A stretch of DNA of 64,000 nt from Phytoseiulus persimilis (taxonomy: Eukaryota; Arthropoda; Arachnida; Mesostigmata; Phytoseiidae), in the NCBI GenBank assembly GCA_037576195.1, contig JAQZDE010000013.1, positions 1 to 64,000 on the forward strand, in the 5' to 3' direction. Positions 1 to 15,051 of this stretch are shown here, piece by piece. The notes beneath the pieces were generated by a model. That model had not been told where the DNA came from, ran no database searches, and was given only the letters and a program-made list of their open reading frames with translations. Position 1 is the stretch's first letter. Each line of letters starts with the position of its first letter. Both the position numbers and the translations under genes were made by a program.

Positions 1-3000
1 GAACTATCTTGTAGAATTGATGAAATTCATATCATTGGAATGGTTTTCGCGTGTGGCTCTTTCACTTCGAACGCAGTTATAAGGTTCCTCTTCTCTTCCC
101 TTCCGTTCGCCGGCTGTTGATGAATATATACAGGATTCATCTAGTTTCCCTCGGAGGTGCGTGTGTCTGAGTGGGGCAAAAAGCGTCTGAGTTCGAGAGG
201 AGTTTGACGAGTTTGTTACAAAGTTGCCATGGAATCGAGAGATACATTAGGGCGAGATTTATTTCATTCCTCGCACAGTTTGTTGATTTTCCAGAGATTC
301 GTATCAATGTGTCAGAGATTCTAGGTCATGTCGGCGAGCCATTTGCGTGATTGGGCCTGGTCAGTACACACGCAAGCGTCGGAGGACTCTCGTCTTCTTT
401 CGTATTCTCGTCGAAGACGCGTCGTTGACGTTGTCGTATTCGCTTAGGGCGGATCAACAGCTTCCGCCCGATGGAATTCGTCATCGGAACGAACGTGCTC
501 CGAGCTCTGGGGGCCTTCCAGGGGACGTGGAGAGAGCCGGCCGAGTTTGAATTGAAAATCGCTTTAGTTAGGTAACGATTTGGTCGTCACGTAAATCGAC
601 TAGCATCGATTCTGGGGAAAATCTCCAGCTCGCTTACATATGGAATATATGTCTAAACCGCCGCCGCAGCCGCCGTTGGTCGCAGCGGGTCTCTCGTTCA
701 CCTATTTTTAGCGCTCATGTTAACTTGAACTCGTCTCTCGCCCGCTGTGAACTCTCAAGGCCAGTCGCGTAACATCTTCAGGACTCTTTGCTTGTGGGCT
801 TTCAGTTCGTTTGAGAAAAGACAGCGGTGACGGCAGCGGCGCAACCAATTGACAACTGGGCGATGCCACTGACCTCGCCCGTACTAACAGCTTGCGAGTT
901 CGACTCTCCAACGGCGTGACTCTTGCATAAATCCTCGATTCAGTTGCCTGCCAACAGTGGACAACACTGTCGGAGCGCCCGATCCAATCGACGCCGCCAG
1001 GTCGCATTCAAAGAGCTCTTTTCGAATCAGTCCCTCCATTAGTTTATAGTTTTCATCGTCGTTCAGACGACCGTCCCGCCGGCTGCGGACTCCGTGCATC
1101 GAGCCGTCTCCGGAGCATTTACGTCACAGGGGATGTTCACCCGAGCGGCCGGACGCGCGACCTTTGTGAAAGTGGTCACAAAGTTCTCCGTTGGAAGTTG
1201 GCTTTCTGAAAAGGCTCTCCTTCCATTGATCGACTCATCGTCTGGCCGGACAGAACTTTGCCGTCTAGTTGGAGAGTCAGTCGGTCCAACAATCCTTCTG
1301 CGCGGCGACAGCGCATCGTCTTCGTATCCAGTGGCGTCAACGAGTTCAGTCAACCGGGCGCTGCACTGCCGCCTGCCTGCGCGGCTATGGCTGGTGGCTA
1401 TGGCATCAGGAGCGGCCGCAGCGACGGCGGTGTAGTTGTGTTTCTCCTCTCGTCAGAGTCTCAGTGAGCCATTGAGAGGAGAGAAGGTTGTCCTTGAGTC
1501 ACAGATATGTTAAGTTAGGTTCAGTAACCCTTCACTCCAGCTTACAGCTCGTTTCGGCCGGCTCGACGTCGGCGGCCGGGACGGCAACAGCCGACGACGG
1601 ACAGATAGCAAAACGCCAGCGCCCTCTGTTCGGCAGAGGGGAGAACAAGCCCGCACGCCGCTGCGTTCGACTGTGTTTCACGTATGGAGAGCGAGCGCGT
1701 GACGATTCCTGAGAAATTCGCGGAAATGTCGTCACCGTTCCTCCCGCTGTCGTTCCGCGGGAAGCTTCGCGCGGGCCCTCCAGGCTCCAGAGGTGGGCCT
1801 GCCTGCCTGTCTCTCGACCCTCGCGGTCAAAGGACTCGTTGCAGAAGCCACGAGAGAGCCGTCCGAGGCATGCGCCTCACAGAACGCCACTGCGTCGCCT
1901 GTGGCCGTCGTGACTGTCTAGAGAAAGTATTATAGTTTCGAACAGACGCCAATCGTCCAACTACTCTTGCCTCGCTCGGTCGCCTGCTCGCTTGGTTGGC
2001 TGAATGACGGCCTGACTTTACGGACTGGCTAGACCACTAGAAGCTCGGCCAATGAACATTTTCGTCCGGCGCGAACGTTCTGGCTCCGATTCAAGATCTC
2101 TTCGAATCCGATTGGGAGAACTAGTTTCCAACGTTGAGCTGTGCGTCTTCGTCCGAAACTCGCTCTCTCAAATCGCCGAAATGACTTTACAAGAACGCCG
2201 AAAGCTGCGGACAACTGATAGAGAATAATGTTATGTAAAACCGCGGAATTCGGGGATAGAATGGAAGACCGAGGGGGACGCAGAAGACGAGGCGATCAAC
2301 GGCTAACTGGTAACGCACAAGCGTAGGCTGTGCGATGGCCAGTGTTGTGGGATACGGCACTTAGCAATAAATTGTATTCGTTTGTTCTTGCTCGGATGTC
2401 GGCCGGGCCGTACGCGGTGGAATTTGAATTCGTGCATTTGGCTCTATTCAATATTCTCCTCCATGTTTCCCCGGGAAACGCCGCGGACGGACCAGCGCTG
2501 AAACTGGGCGACGTTGTGGACTTTTTGAGCTATATTCGGCATTTTGCTCTGCTCTTGCATTCACCACCGGTGGTTCTGGTGCGCGGCACCGGCAGCAGCT
2601 TGTTGAGCTTGAATCTCGACGCCTCCGACGCCGATCCGTAGCTGTACGAGTTCGGAGCTGTTTCGGTGTTAGCGATAGCACTCGAGAGGGCGTTGATCCT
2701 TTGTGATCACTATGAGTCAGTTGTAGAGCCGGCGTCATTTGAATATCGGAGCATTCAAAAATCAAATCCCGGGGACCTGGGACAACCGATGCCGAACTCT
2801 GACTGATCCGTTCGACCAGAAGTCGCAGCACGAGGGACAAACGAAAGGGTACGATCATTATCGAAAGGGTCTGATTTATGACGAGTCAGTGGTTGCTGTT
2901 GAAATGTATCAGAATCTCGACGCGCTTCTCCGGCATTCGAAACCAGCTCTCGTGTTGTGTTTGTGAAGTTCGCGGCTGTTGTGTAACGCTGGGTTTCCGA

Positions 3001-6000
3001 TATCAGAACGTCGCTTCGTTCGTCGACGGGCCACTTGTGGATGCTTTAACGAACGACTCGCTCTGGAATTCTGGTGGCTTTTTGAAACAACAGCTCGGAT
3101 CAGGAAACCAGCGAAAACTCGACCGGATCCAGGGGGAACAGGAAGGTTTCTTCCTCGGTATCGCTCGATGGGACCAATTCTCAGACAAGTGGAAAGTTTT
3201 GCGAGTATGTGGGTCGACCTTCTCGCACTTAGCCCGTCGATGTCTTGCTGGTGTGACCGTTCGGAGAACACTCCGAAAGGATTGGGCACGATCGGGGCAT
3301 GCTGCCGAATCACACCCGCTAACGTGCCCGGCGCCAGCTGACGTACATCGTCGCGTCGCGAGTTCACGGTCGTCGCAGCTGCCTAGTTCCAGCGATGCAT
3401 CGGAGGAGCACATTGGAGCGATGGCGGCGGCGGCGGCCTTAATTGCATTCGAACGCGTCGATCCAGTGATGCAGAGCCCGTGGATCACATGATTTTCCCT
3501 CTTCGCGGATCCGTGCGACAGCGTCCCTCAGACGCTCTTGGAGAAATCTTGGTTGGAAATCTCCTCCTCCCCGGTCTCGTTGGGGAGCGATCGAGCAGGG
3601 GTCGCCCAGGGGCTCTTGGCACCAATGCAGATGTGCGCTACGATTGTATTATTCATACATGCCGCCGACTGAATAGATGGAATCTAGAAATTGGATTATG
3701 CCGACTTCAACGAACGGGAAGGATCGTTTTTCTTCTCTGTCCGAGCGGCGGAATTTCGGTCCGAAGACAAGACGACGGGGTGGACGAATAAAAACACGAT
3801 TCGAAACCACTCCTTAATAGCTACAAAGAGAAGCCCCATCATATTGCGCCGAGTGACCGAAGCGAATTTTCACACAGCCAGCCGCAACTGTCGTTCCAGA
3901 GTCATGCCGAAAAAGCATCTCGCGGTCTGCGAGAGCAAGCGAATTTCTACATGGCGGAACTATAGGCACGCCGGCCAGCCAACGATGCACCGCAGGCCAC
4001 CTTAGTTGTTATACTTGGCTGCTGGTATTCGTGGTTGCCGGCTTGCTCACCTTCGCTTCCGTCTGTTGCAAGGCCGTCACAAGACTCCCTAATAATTAAT
4101 CTTTACTGATTACTTGGAACAGTGCGCGTAACTCGCTCGTCGCGGTTGATCAGGATGTCGGTCGTACGTGAGTTAGGGAACCTTCCGACGCATGGGTCGT
4201 TCGGATAGCGGAACTCAAGAGAAACGACCGCGAAAACGATCCAATGAAAAGAAGATACGTCACCGGTGCCGAGTCGACGAGTCGGACTTTTTCACAACAG
4301 GTTACGGAACTTGGATCGGTTCGGTTGCGGCAGTCGCGAAATCTTGGAGTTCCGGTGAGGTTCGAACCAGCGGTGAATTCCAAACCAAGAAGGTGAGCTG
4401 AAATGCTCGAGTATCATGGCCATCAGGTGATTCGGGACGGATAATCAGAAAACTCGACTCTGGGAGGGAGCCGTTTGCTGGATAGGTAGGCATTCAGCTC
4501 GAAGGGCGAGCCAATAGGTAGAGTAAGGAGAATTTTGCCTTGCGGTAATAACCGACGAAGACGACGACGAGACAAGATGTAATTTACAATGAAATACCAC
4601 CAGAATGAGGCCCCATGGTTAGACGCAAACGGCTTAGCGTTGAAGAAGGGTTAAGTTTAGCGGAGCTAAAAGATGCCCTGGCGGATGGGCCCTGTTTTCG
4701 CTCTCATGCGGCCGCAGCATCCGTCCGATCCACCCAGAGCAGACCGACCGAAAGAACGAGCAACCGAGAGACGAGCTGATGCTCTCAGCGATACTGCGGA
4801 TATCGTGCGGCAGGCGCACGCTGATCATGCAGTGGGAACAACTTTGCTCGGACGCTCGGTCGCCCGGTTTCAGTTCTTCTGAAGCCCAATTTCTGTACCC
4901 TTGAATTCAAGGTCTCTGTTGAACAAGTTCAGTTGGCTTTTCTGAAGACACCAATTATACAAAGAAGCAACGTTTTCGTTCTCTCTCTGCTCGCGATCCA
5001 CGCTCGCTCGGTTGCCTGCCTGTCCATCGGCAGCTTGTTTCGGTGGTTGCGTTTTACTCATTTCTGTCGCCCTCCTCGCTCACTATTGCCGGCGCCGTTG
5101 TCTACCGGCAACGAATTGGCAACGAATGTCCGCCTTAACACCGCTTGCTCCATTCAAGGCTACCCGGAAGTTCTCGTCGTCGTAGTCGTTCTTTTCTTCT
5201 CGGTACGCCGAGAACTCACGTGACGCAATCGATGCCGTGATTAATTATTCCGTTTGATTGAAACCGTAACGCTCCAGTTTGGAGGCTAGGAATGTTTGAC
5301 AATCTTCGGGGTTCCAACATGTATGGTTCGCGTAGCGACGAGACTTTCCAACGGTTAGAAAAAAAGTGGACCCGTCCGGATTGCAGGCGGGTGAGTAAGT
5401 GGCATTGAGCTGATTCACTATCATCGTCATCATCATCACTATCATCATGAGCAACAAGAAAAGTCTGAGAGAAAAACACATAAAAAGCGGCATGGGAGAA
5501 AATCTGAAAGGAATCTAAAGATTCGAAGGCCGTTCGTGAGGGATGTCACTAATAACAGGGGACTCTTTCGCATCGCGTTGACGAAACGCGACGTTTGTCA
5601 GAAATTAAACGTTGTACCATTTGTACCGATCCTATGCCAAGCCTCTTCCAAGATCTGTCTCTGCCGAGGACGCGAACGGCTTTCCCTCTTTCTGCAACTG
5701 AGCTTTCGAACTCCGAGCGAATTCCCGAACTTGAGGGTGACTTTCGAATTATCTGAGGAAAAAGCAGCGGGCACACAGAGCTCAGATAAACCTGCGGTGA
5801 CAGCGGATCTCTCACGGCGCGGGAAATGAAGAGAGCGATTCTACCGCTGAGCTCCGCGATTCACTCTTGACTTGGTCATTGTCGCTTCGCGTCTTCTGGC
5901 TTTCAGCGTCATCATCATCGGCGTCAACGTCAACGAGTTGCCGTTGCCGGTAAAGGGTTGCGTAACGATCCGCTATGCCTGGTCTGATGCAGCGGCTGTC

Positions 6001-7860
6001 GGTGGTGCAGCTTCCACACAGTCCGCCAACACCACCAGCTCTTGCCGACGAAGATGGCGTTTCGGATTCTGGGCTGAACGCCCAGACGTTAGCTATGGTT
6101 TTCCGCTAGCTACGGCATCGACGTTATTGGCGTTCGGATCAAGCTCATGCTGCCGTGACAATTAGCGCAATTCCACCGCCGAACACGATGCGATTTCAAG
6201 CGACGCCGTCAGATCATATGCCCAGATCACTGTAAGCGTCACCCGGAACTGACTTTGAGGGAGTCCAGCTGCCAGTGTCGGCTCAAATTGAAGCTCAAAC
6301 GTATTATTGACTGCCGTACTTTGTGTATTACATCGTAGCTCGGCCTTCAAGAATGGCGCGATTTCTCCTTACAAAATCCTCCACTCACGCGCACACAGTG
6401 ACTGTTAGCGACCAAGGTCGTCGCCTTAATCGCTAGGAACGAAACCAACGGAAGTGGAGGAAGAGCGTTTTTTTCTCAGATTCCCAGTTAATGTATCATC
6501 GTCTTCAGACTCTCCGGGGGATCTGGATCGAGCACTCGGAATCGGTCCGGTGGACGAACGCGACGAGACACTCCGATATCCACGACTAATTTCCTCCACC
6601 TCGACTGGACAGAGGAGAAGTTTGGCGCCAAAAGAATCGCGCGCCTCATTACTCCGATTGGCGCGTTGCGTCCGGTGCTGCTGCTGCTTTCCAGCGACTT
6701 TCAATCGCTGTCCGATGTTCTCAGAGCCCGCGGCGCCCCGATCGGGACCCGCGGAGCGGTTCCCGTTATCGCAATCGAAGGCATCAACGCGATTGCACTA
6801 TGAGCGTCAAGCGAGTTGACGTCGAAACGTTCGAAAGAGTGTCTCGGCTTGTTGAACTCCCCAACAGAGCCACATAAACCTCACACACAATGACAACTTT
6901 GAAATTTGTAGCGAGCCGACCTAGCTTTCGGCGAAATCGCACAAACGAACGGTATCCGACACCAGCATGCCGTAGGAGGCGGGGGCCCTTTCGAACGTGC
7001 CCCGCATTGAAGTCAGACACAGCGCGTACCTCGAGCATTTCGGCGGTTTCTTGCCTTCGTCGTAAGCTCGGTGACATCTTCTGAATTACAAATTATTGTC
7101 GTCCAGTTCAGAAAGACTTGCTCAACCACCCGGAATCATGCGAACAGGCCGAAAATCAAGCACACGATCGCGCTGGGAGTGAGGTGCTGCACTTCACTCG
7201 GTGCCAGGGAGAGGTAAGTCACCAAGAAACCGAACAAAGACCTCCGACGTCGAGTGGACGGTCTTCAAAGAACGAAATGAGGAAGCGCGGGGTATCCCGC
7301 ACCGGTCAGTCATGACCTCAAAGGCGGTGCTCTTAGCGCTGCACATCGCGACAGCGACTCTTTCGATCTGCCGTCTTCTTTGTCAACGTAGATTCGGACA
7401 TATTACTTTGCAGCGGCGGTAGCAACAGCACCAACCATGACCTAGTCGTTGGCTGGGGCCTCTTGAGTTGCTTAGCTACCTGGTCGCCACCGGTTTGCTT
7501 CGCGCTGGCTGAGGTCAGTTAGGTTGCAAGGTTAGCAGCCTCGCGAGGTGGGTCAAGGGTCGGTTAGAGAGGACGATCACAGCCACCATCGCGATCTTCG
7601 AGCTACGAGAGACCGTCTCACGAGGGTGGCGTCGAAGCGCGAATCTCAACCTCTGGAAACGTTCGTCGAACGCGCCACTCGGTGGCCGCCGTTCTCTTTT
7701 TCGTTCCTACGGAGGGCTGGCTGGCTCTCCGACGGGCCCGCTGGCTAACGCTCGCTCTAACCCACTAAACTCTGGAGGCCATGGGGCCCTGCCCCTGGTG
7801 GCCTCTCCATTCGTGGAAGTCCACAGCACGAGGCAGCTGAATACGCCGAACTCCATTCCG
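1..7860. other. Gene-poor stretch, no supported gene
   Basis: I see no exon here that I can defend. Many overlapping open frames of 60-200 codons occur on both strands, which is expected where GC is near 50% and TCGA/CGA words are common. None shows a recognisable domain, and none is linked to a neighbour by phase-compatible splice sites. Isolated AATAAA-like words occur on both strands, for example near 2366 and 3787 on the plus strand, but no coding exon could be tied to them. Regulatory DNA or a very large intron of a gene outside the window is possible. The sequence itself shows neither. Confidence 0.5.
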
Positions 7861-7890
7861 TTCGGCCATAGATAATGCGGTTATGGTGCT

Positions 7891-7918
7891 TTCGTCGTCG
7901 TCGTCGTCGTCGTCGTTG
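7891..7918. repeat. (CGT)n trinucleotide microsatellite
   Basis: A run of about nine CGT/TCG units, visible directly. It lies in non-coding sequence shortly before a tetranucleotide array at 8.01 kb. Confidence 0.9.
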
Positions 7919-8009
7919 TTCCTGTGCTGGTCGAATCTAGAGGATCCGCGCCGGGCCTACCGCTTGCCTTCCAAGCTTTCGGAGGGCCTTAGCAAGCTTG
8001 TTTGGCCGC

Positions 8010-8041
8010 TAGCTAGCTAGCCAGCCAGCCAGCCAGCCAGC
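8010..8041. repeat. Compound (AGCT)n/(AGCC)n tetranucleotide repeat
   Basis: Three or so CTAG/AGCT units pass directly into about five CCAG/AGCC units. Adjacent blocks differ by one base per unit, a pattern repeated at other arrays in this window. Non-coding. Confidence 0.9.
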
Positions 8042-9071
8042 TCGGAAGCTTTAGAGAGCTTGGAGATCCAAGGCCACCATGAACAGCATCTCGAGGGGAA
8101 GCTTCCGGCAAACAACGCAGAAAGCATCCGCCTGTGTTCGTTTACTTTCCCAGATCGATGTTCGCGCCCAGTCTCTCGATATTCCTCCCCAGATTCTCAG
8201 GAGGCGAAACTCATGGATCCAGTCGCAGCCGCGTCACGATGCCACCACACGAGTGATGGTACTCATCAAGCCCCTGACAGGGCCGCCGAGAAAGAGCGTC
8301 GAGAAAATACGTTGTGGAAACAGCGCGCGTAGATCGCGAGCGAATCTAACTTGATTCGGCAAAGACACCCGATGTTCGGGTACTCGTTTCTGGAATACTG
8401 AAGAATCGACGAGTCTCATAGCGCGGTCCTCGACACCGCCCAGATGGCTTCCAAACTGGTTTCAGTATCTCAACGACACTCTTTCCCAGTCGTTCGCCAC
8501 GGATAATCATAATTTAACCTTGTTCGTAGTCTAACCGATAATATATCGAAAGCGGACAACAGACAAACTGTTGTGGACGATCCCGATCCTCTGTCCCCCG
8601 AGCTCACGATAAGCCGGCTAGCTCGCGAACCTCACTTAAGATTTCGCGCCGCGGACTGCAAGTTAGAACCGTGCCGGATGCTGCTAGGAGCCGAGTCTGA
8701 CGTACGGCGACACCTCGAACCGAGTTCTTCTACCTCAACGCGCAAGGGCCTGTGCGTGGTCTCGAATCGGGGATGGTGGCGTGCATCCGAGCCGCTGGGT
8801 GTTACGGAATCTTCGAAGTTTTCCCGTTTGGCAGCTACATCGCGGGATCTGTTAGCTAGCCGAAGGAGCTGAGTCGCCGCTCGTTGTCTGATCGACGACA
8901 ACGGCGGCAACGTCTATGACGGTTTCTTTATTTCTGCCGCGGTTGCTCCTTGGGTTAGTGTATAGCCACGGCAGATGGGCGACGCGTCCAAGGACTTTCT
9001 CTCTTGGATAGATCCAAAACTGCGCTACGGACATTCTTCGTTCGACGTTCCAGGGTTACTTGTGTCGTTAG

Positions 9072-9104
9072 TGGCTGGCTGGCTGGCGGGCTGGCGGGCG
9101 AGGA
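9072..9104. repeat. (GGCT)n/(GGCG)n imperfect tetranucleotide repeat
   Basis: Successive GGCT units drift into GGCG-containing units. It is a short simple repeat in non-coding sequence with no gene association visible. Confidence 0.8.
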
Positions 9105-9766
9105 AGCCAGCGAACAACAGCTTCGTATTTTCCCGCCAAATCTTCGCCGGTTCCCGATGTAGCAGCCTTTAGCCAGCCGGCCGGCTCAGAAGCCCTTCTG
9201 GAAACGCTTCTTCCAACTCTTGCTCTAATCCTGGTCGATCCCGATTCCTCGAACGGAGTCGGCTCCGCGCGCTGAAGATTACCAAACCGAGCCGTACAAA
9301 GACCGGAGGGATCCTTTGCTTCTGAGAGAGTTGTTAGTTCAAGGACAGGTTCCAAATTTATATTCTGACGATGACGTTGTTTCCGACCAACGAACGAACG
9401 AGCGAGCGATCGAAGCAAACGCATCGCTACAAATCCCTCACCGAAGAAGCTGCGGACATTCCTTCGATGGAATCGAAACGATTGAAAAAATACGATGTCA
9501 CGTGATTGCTATTATCAGCCGCGCATTGGCCCCTACCCGGTGTTCCAGGACGGGAAACGATGCAGTAAAGCTGAGGAACTCTAATGCCGAACGGGGCCTG
9601 CGAGTCCTGCACGCCGGTATCGACGTGCACTCAATGAAGGATGGGAGTCGTTGAAACAGATGCGTCTTCATCCGGGGATAGCCCTCTCATGTCGGGGGCG
9701 AGCGTGCTCTGCAGACAGCATCAACTCTTTCGGGGAAAGTGGATATTGTTGCAATCGGCTTAATCG

Positions 9767-9794
9767 ACGGATGCGTGTCAACGGATGCGTGTCA
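9767..9794. repeat. Tandem duplication of a 14-bp unit
   Basis: Two exact head-to-tail copies of ACGGATGCGTGTCA occupy 9767-9780 and 9781-9794. They are followed by a diverged partial third copy that begins with ACGGA. No coding context is recognised. It is probably a replication-slippage product. Confidence 0.9.
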
Positions 9795-12700
9795 ACGGAC
9801 GCACAGTCTGTCTCACGAAGATTCCGTTCTGTCCACAGGGAAGCCGTTGCTTCGGAGAGGACGTCGAGGAAGGAGGGCAGATTCAGAGACCTCTAATCGG
9901 TCGGATGACAAATGTTTCGGGGTGACACCGATGAAAGAAACTGAGAGCACTCGCCGCCGTCAAGAATCGTAGCCATGGCTTCACGGTTGCGAAGCAGCAG
10001 CTTCGACGTCGCGATGCCAGGCGAGGCGCACCTGGGTCTCAGAGCGACTTGGCGAATGCTGAACGCGTTCATTCCTTCCCCGTCCCGTCAGGAAGTCCCG
10101 ATATCTAGATGCGTTTTCTAGTCGAGTCGAGGAAAATAAGCCGATGCAAGGAGGACGAAGAGACAGAGGGCTGCTGGTCGCGTCGAGGCCGAGTCCGTTT
10201 CAGTCAGTCGGACCGTCAGCTAGCTAGATGGACGGATAGATAGATAGCCTAGCTAGCCGGCAAATCGAGCAAGCGAGCAACCGACACAAGCGCCGGGCGA
10301 AGCGAGCCGATGTTGGTGCCGCAGCACACGTTCCACCGTTGAAATTCTGTTCTGCGGCGTTTCTTCTTGTTCCAGCCAAGGCCACGGCCGACCGCTGAGC
10401 TGCCGGGAGCGGAAACTGTTCTTTGCTTCCACGGCGACCGGCTATATCAGCAGCCAGTGGCTACTCGTAGTTGGATCGTTGCTTGCCAGCCTGGCCAACT
10501 GCCTGTTTGCTTCTTGGTTATTGACCGACGAAAAACCTGGCGAAAAGTCGTCGTTCGCTCCTTCGTCAGCGCTTGGTTTAACTGACTGCGACCGTGGATG
10601 GAGTTGCGGGAAGCCTCTCCTCGGGGACAGCTGCAGAGGTGGAACAAAACGCACAAACGTTTCTCGCCTCCCGCTCAGCTGTAACGTCCAGGACCGGCGG
10701 CGTCCCCTCCTCCTTCTTCGCCGATTCGTTCTTTCTGTTGACTTTACGGAACGGAATCCCAGCAAGCTTTCCGACGGTGCGTTATCAAATCCGTACCCGG
10801 CGCATTCGGAAGCTGGCGAGCACAAAACAGTCCGCGTGTTTCCGCCGGCCGTGTCGTGAACCGAGCGACCGGGAGCGAAAGGAACCCAAGAAGGCTACCT
10901 GTCTTCGAGCAACCGGTTCAACACTGACATCAGCGAGAAACCTCAAGCGTTCAGCAGAATGACGTCCTTAACGCCGCCAGCGTGGTCGACAATACGGTGC
11001 TTCTCGCCGTTAATTCTTTCGTCGGCAGCCGGCGTCCTGACTGGCGCCATCGGTCGTTGACGACGGGTTATTGTGGGTGGCGCTGCCGATGTGATGGCTA
11101 TCCACGCTCAGCCGGCCGTCCTATGAATTATTACTCAGTACTCCGCTAGTTGTCTTAGTCGTCGTCGTAGTAGTAGTTGCAGCGGTGGCCTGCGTTTGGG
11201 CGCACGCGTGAGAGTGCTTGACCGTCCAAAGACGAGGCTCAAATGAATTTCCTCCACCGCTACAACGACCAGTGTCGGCGTAGCCGGTATCGAGCTGCCG
11301 AGGACTACGCCATGTCGTCGACGTCATCCTCCTCCGCACCAAGGGGTCGCGACCAGCTCTTGCTGAGGGCTGCACGAGGACCACTCGCATCCTCTGTGTC
11401 CCGGATAGCTGCCCCGTCGATGACTCGAGTATTATTTCGTCGACCAGCGAGCAGCATGGAGATGGACACACTCACAGACATACTCGCCGCTAACAAACAC
11501 CATTAAACAAATGACACCGCGAAGCAGCGGAATGCCAGCTTGCCAACTCTATCAGCTTGAAGAGCAATCACCCGCAGTGACAGAAGAGTGTACATGGCCT
11601 GGCATGAGGCAACGCCAGAATAAGGACTCGTGGTTATGTTTATGGAAACCAAAAACCAATCACATGATCTTCCAGCACCTGATAGCCGCCGCGGCGGCGG
11701 TGGCGAGACCCGTTCGGCGACTTGAAGACAGTTCATAAGAAGCTCTATCGCCGTTCGGCGGTGAAACAGCGGAGCGATACTGGTGGAACTGTCCCGATAA
11801 CCTCTCGGCCGTCGTCGACGTCGTCGAATTCCCTCGGAAGGGAGAACTCCTCGGACCGTAGGAGGGCTCCGATGCGACGCCGCTTCTGCCGCCCCGACGG
11901 GACTGCGGGAAGCTTACAACGCCCCCCGTGCGTGATCTAGGGGCAAGAATACTTTGCTCCGACCAGCGACAACGTCTCAAACGCTGATCGACGTAAACAA
12001 CAGCGACAGCGGCAGACCAACATCAACAACGTTTGAGGAATCGCCTTCAAGTCGAGATGGGTTGAAACTGTCGTTTATGCAAAAACTCTTTTCGCCTAAC
12101 ATAATGGACTGTAGCCGCCGACAAGCGTGGAATGGAGCCAGGCGGGGAGGAAGGAAGAAAAACACCAGCCGTCAGTTTTCCGAACGAACTGACGGAGGAA
12201 TCCAACCACTAGCTAGTCACACCAGAACAGAAAGTAGCCCGGCAGACGGACTGGAGGAAAGTTCCAGAAGAAGTTCAGCCGTCTCGTCTTCCCCTGTCTG
12301 ACGGACTGCAGACGAGACTCGATATTCGGAATGGATTCCGCTTCGTTCGAAAACCGCAGGTCGCTGCGAACGACGTAATGACGGAGACGACGCAAGTGGG
12401 GAATCTGAGGATCTAGCATCAGCGACAACAGCAGCCGCATCGGCAGTTCGGTTTGGACTAAAGTATCATAACAGCAGAATAGGAGATTTCCTTTCGACCA
12501 CGTTGCATCCGATGGCTGGCGAGGAAACTGCTCGGACGTTCTTATGTTTCGCTCGGCGGCGGCCGTGGAACGTTTGAACATGTGTTTTCTATTTTCAAAA
12601 ATAAGCTCTCGCGAATCTCGTCGGCGACACGTTCTCCGACCATGGTTTCAGAGAGGACGGGTTGTCGCCAATGTTTCGAATTGCGGACTTGAAACAACTG

Positions 12701-15051
12701 CGAAATCGAACCAGCGAGAAGAATGTAGTCCCTGGTCCCATGTACCACAATGGCGCCAGTAACTGTGACTTCGGGTTCGATCGGTGGGCTCCGAGGTTCG
12801 AACTCCCAGACGACGACGACCCAGAGCCTTGCCGAGAAATCCGCCGGCTGATCCAGGAATGGAACGGCAAGCATCGCGATCGAGCAGCAGCGGCGAGGCT
12901 CGGAACTCATCAGGTATCCTTTCGTAGGACCCCGTAGCCTCCTGGGCGTCCGACGGGTCCACCGCTGTGATTTGGAGAAAAACTCCCAAAGGCCTATTCG
13001 GATCGATCAGCTGTGAGAATTTGCCTTGTGACGGCGGCGAAGAAGTACCCAGCGAGAGCGAGAAAAATTTCTCTTCCCCCGATCATACATAGATCAGCTG
13101 AAAATCTTTAGCTTCAACAGCTTCACCTGGTACGATTGAAGCTGATGACTGGCGCGGACACGACAGGAACCGAAACAGTCAACACGATCGACAATCGCTA
13201 CGAGCTCGGAGCTTGGGACCAGACGATCAAGGTGCATTCTATTATTGAACGATCAGACCCGATTATTTAGCGAGCTCCGGGCCGCTCTCAGACGTGCTGT
13301 TGACAAGCTCAGAGCTGGACTACCACGACAACTGCCTGAACTAGGTGTCAGACTGGACGTCGTCGTCATTTGGTTTTCTTGTTCCTTGGAACCGCGTAGG
13401 CCGAACCGCCGCACGGGCCGAACAGCGGTCATCGCTCGCTGCTCACGAGTCCAAATATTTTGAATCTGACCTAAAGCTATCTGTCCTCGACCTGATTTCC
13501 AGCATTAAGGCTCAGATCCCACTGCGGGCTTTGATGTCCTAGGTCATCTTAGTCATAACGGAAACGCCGAGGTTGTAGAGCTCAGGCACACAGGTTCGAC
13601 TCGCTTCGTTGTCAGCGATCGGTCCTCGCGCATATGGTCATGATCATTCGGAACTTCGGCCAGAACGCCGCCTGCGTTTCATATTCACTCTGCGCGCGTG
13701 AGTGAGCGGACTGTCGAGAGCGTGACCCTTCCCTGGGTGCGCCGCTTTTTTGAACTTTAGGCCTGATTGGTACCGAAACCCTCGACTTGCGGAGCCAGTA
13801 TCGTTCGTTTCGCAGCGATTCGTCGAGCCGTTCTAGTGATTAACCAACGGGTAGTTACTCGGGACGGCGTCTCTATCAGCTCGATTGTCAGTCGGAATTT
13901 AATCCCTCCCGGGGGCGTTCCGTGTCGCTGGGAAAACTTGGAGAAAGCGGCGACAGCGACCGTTGTTGTCTTGAGCAGCATGGAACGTCGAATTGGTGTT
14001 GCGCGCCGCGAGGGCCAACTCGTGCAGAACGTGCATCGGCTGATTAGCATTACGTATACAATGTCCATGATACATGCATAGTGGAACGAGCACTACTGAA
14101 ATTGTTCGAAACTTCCCTAAACATTCGCTGTTTCCTCTCCCCGGTCCGGCTTCGTCTATGAATACGACGCGCGATTGTGAATAAATATCGTAAAGTTCCT
14201 CGTGGAGATTACGTAAAGCCTCCTCCTGAGGCAGCTCGCAAACGCTGGTCGGGGGATCGGAGGGGAGACAATTTTTTCATGGCCTCCTCTTCGATGAGAC
14301 TGATCGTCCAAGAGAGGGAGAGTTCCCGTTGACACACAGAGATTTCAGATGCTCCAAGTCATGGATCTAGAACTCGTTCGACTGTGCTGTTGCACGTGAT
14401 CACGATTTGTCGCTGCATCCCTGTGGGAAATCTCCAACTCCAGTACTCACCTGGAAAAAAAAGAAATTGTCAGGATCTCGACAGTATGAAAATTCATGAA
14501 GATGTCATTTTTGTTCGACGTCTCAATTAGAACGGTGGTCGACGATGGCTGCCAGTGTTGACAGACTGAACGAGTCGGAAACCGCCCGTCGGAACAGCAA
14601 ACGACCTTATACCGTCGTTAACAGATCATTTTGAGGCGTTATTAATTCGACGATTTCTCGAAAAACGCTATTGCGGACCCCGCGACGCCGTGGAACGAAT
14701 TTATTCTCTCTTTCGTTCTTCCATTTTCCGCCGACGGCGGCTAACGATGTCCGTCAGACGATCGTTAGCCGTCGATCGACAAATTCGTCGAGGTGACAAA
14801 ATGAAAGATAGCATGCTAAGAGCCTCGAACGGTGGAAAGGCCCGGCAGAAGACAAAAAATGAGGAATTAGCATTTATGGCAGGCCGTTTTGAAATGATCC
14901 GCGGCCTAAGCGCCTGACGAACCGAGTGAGATATTCTATTAGACGACACGATAATTTAAATTGAAAACTCTTTCCAGCTTGCGGCCATATCAGTACGCCG
15001 TCGCAATCCTCAGACCGCCGATCTGCTAATAAGGTTATCTTCATCAACGTT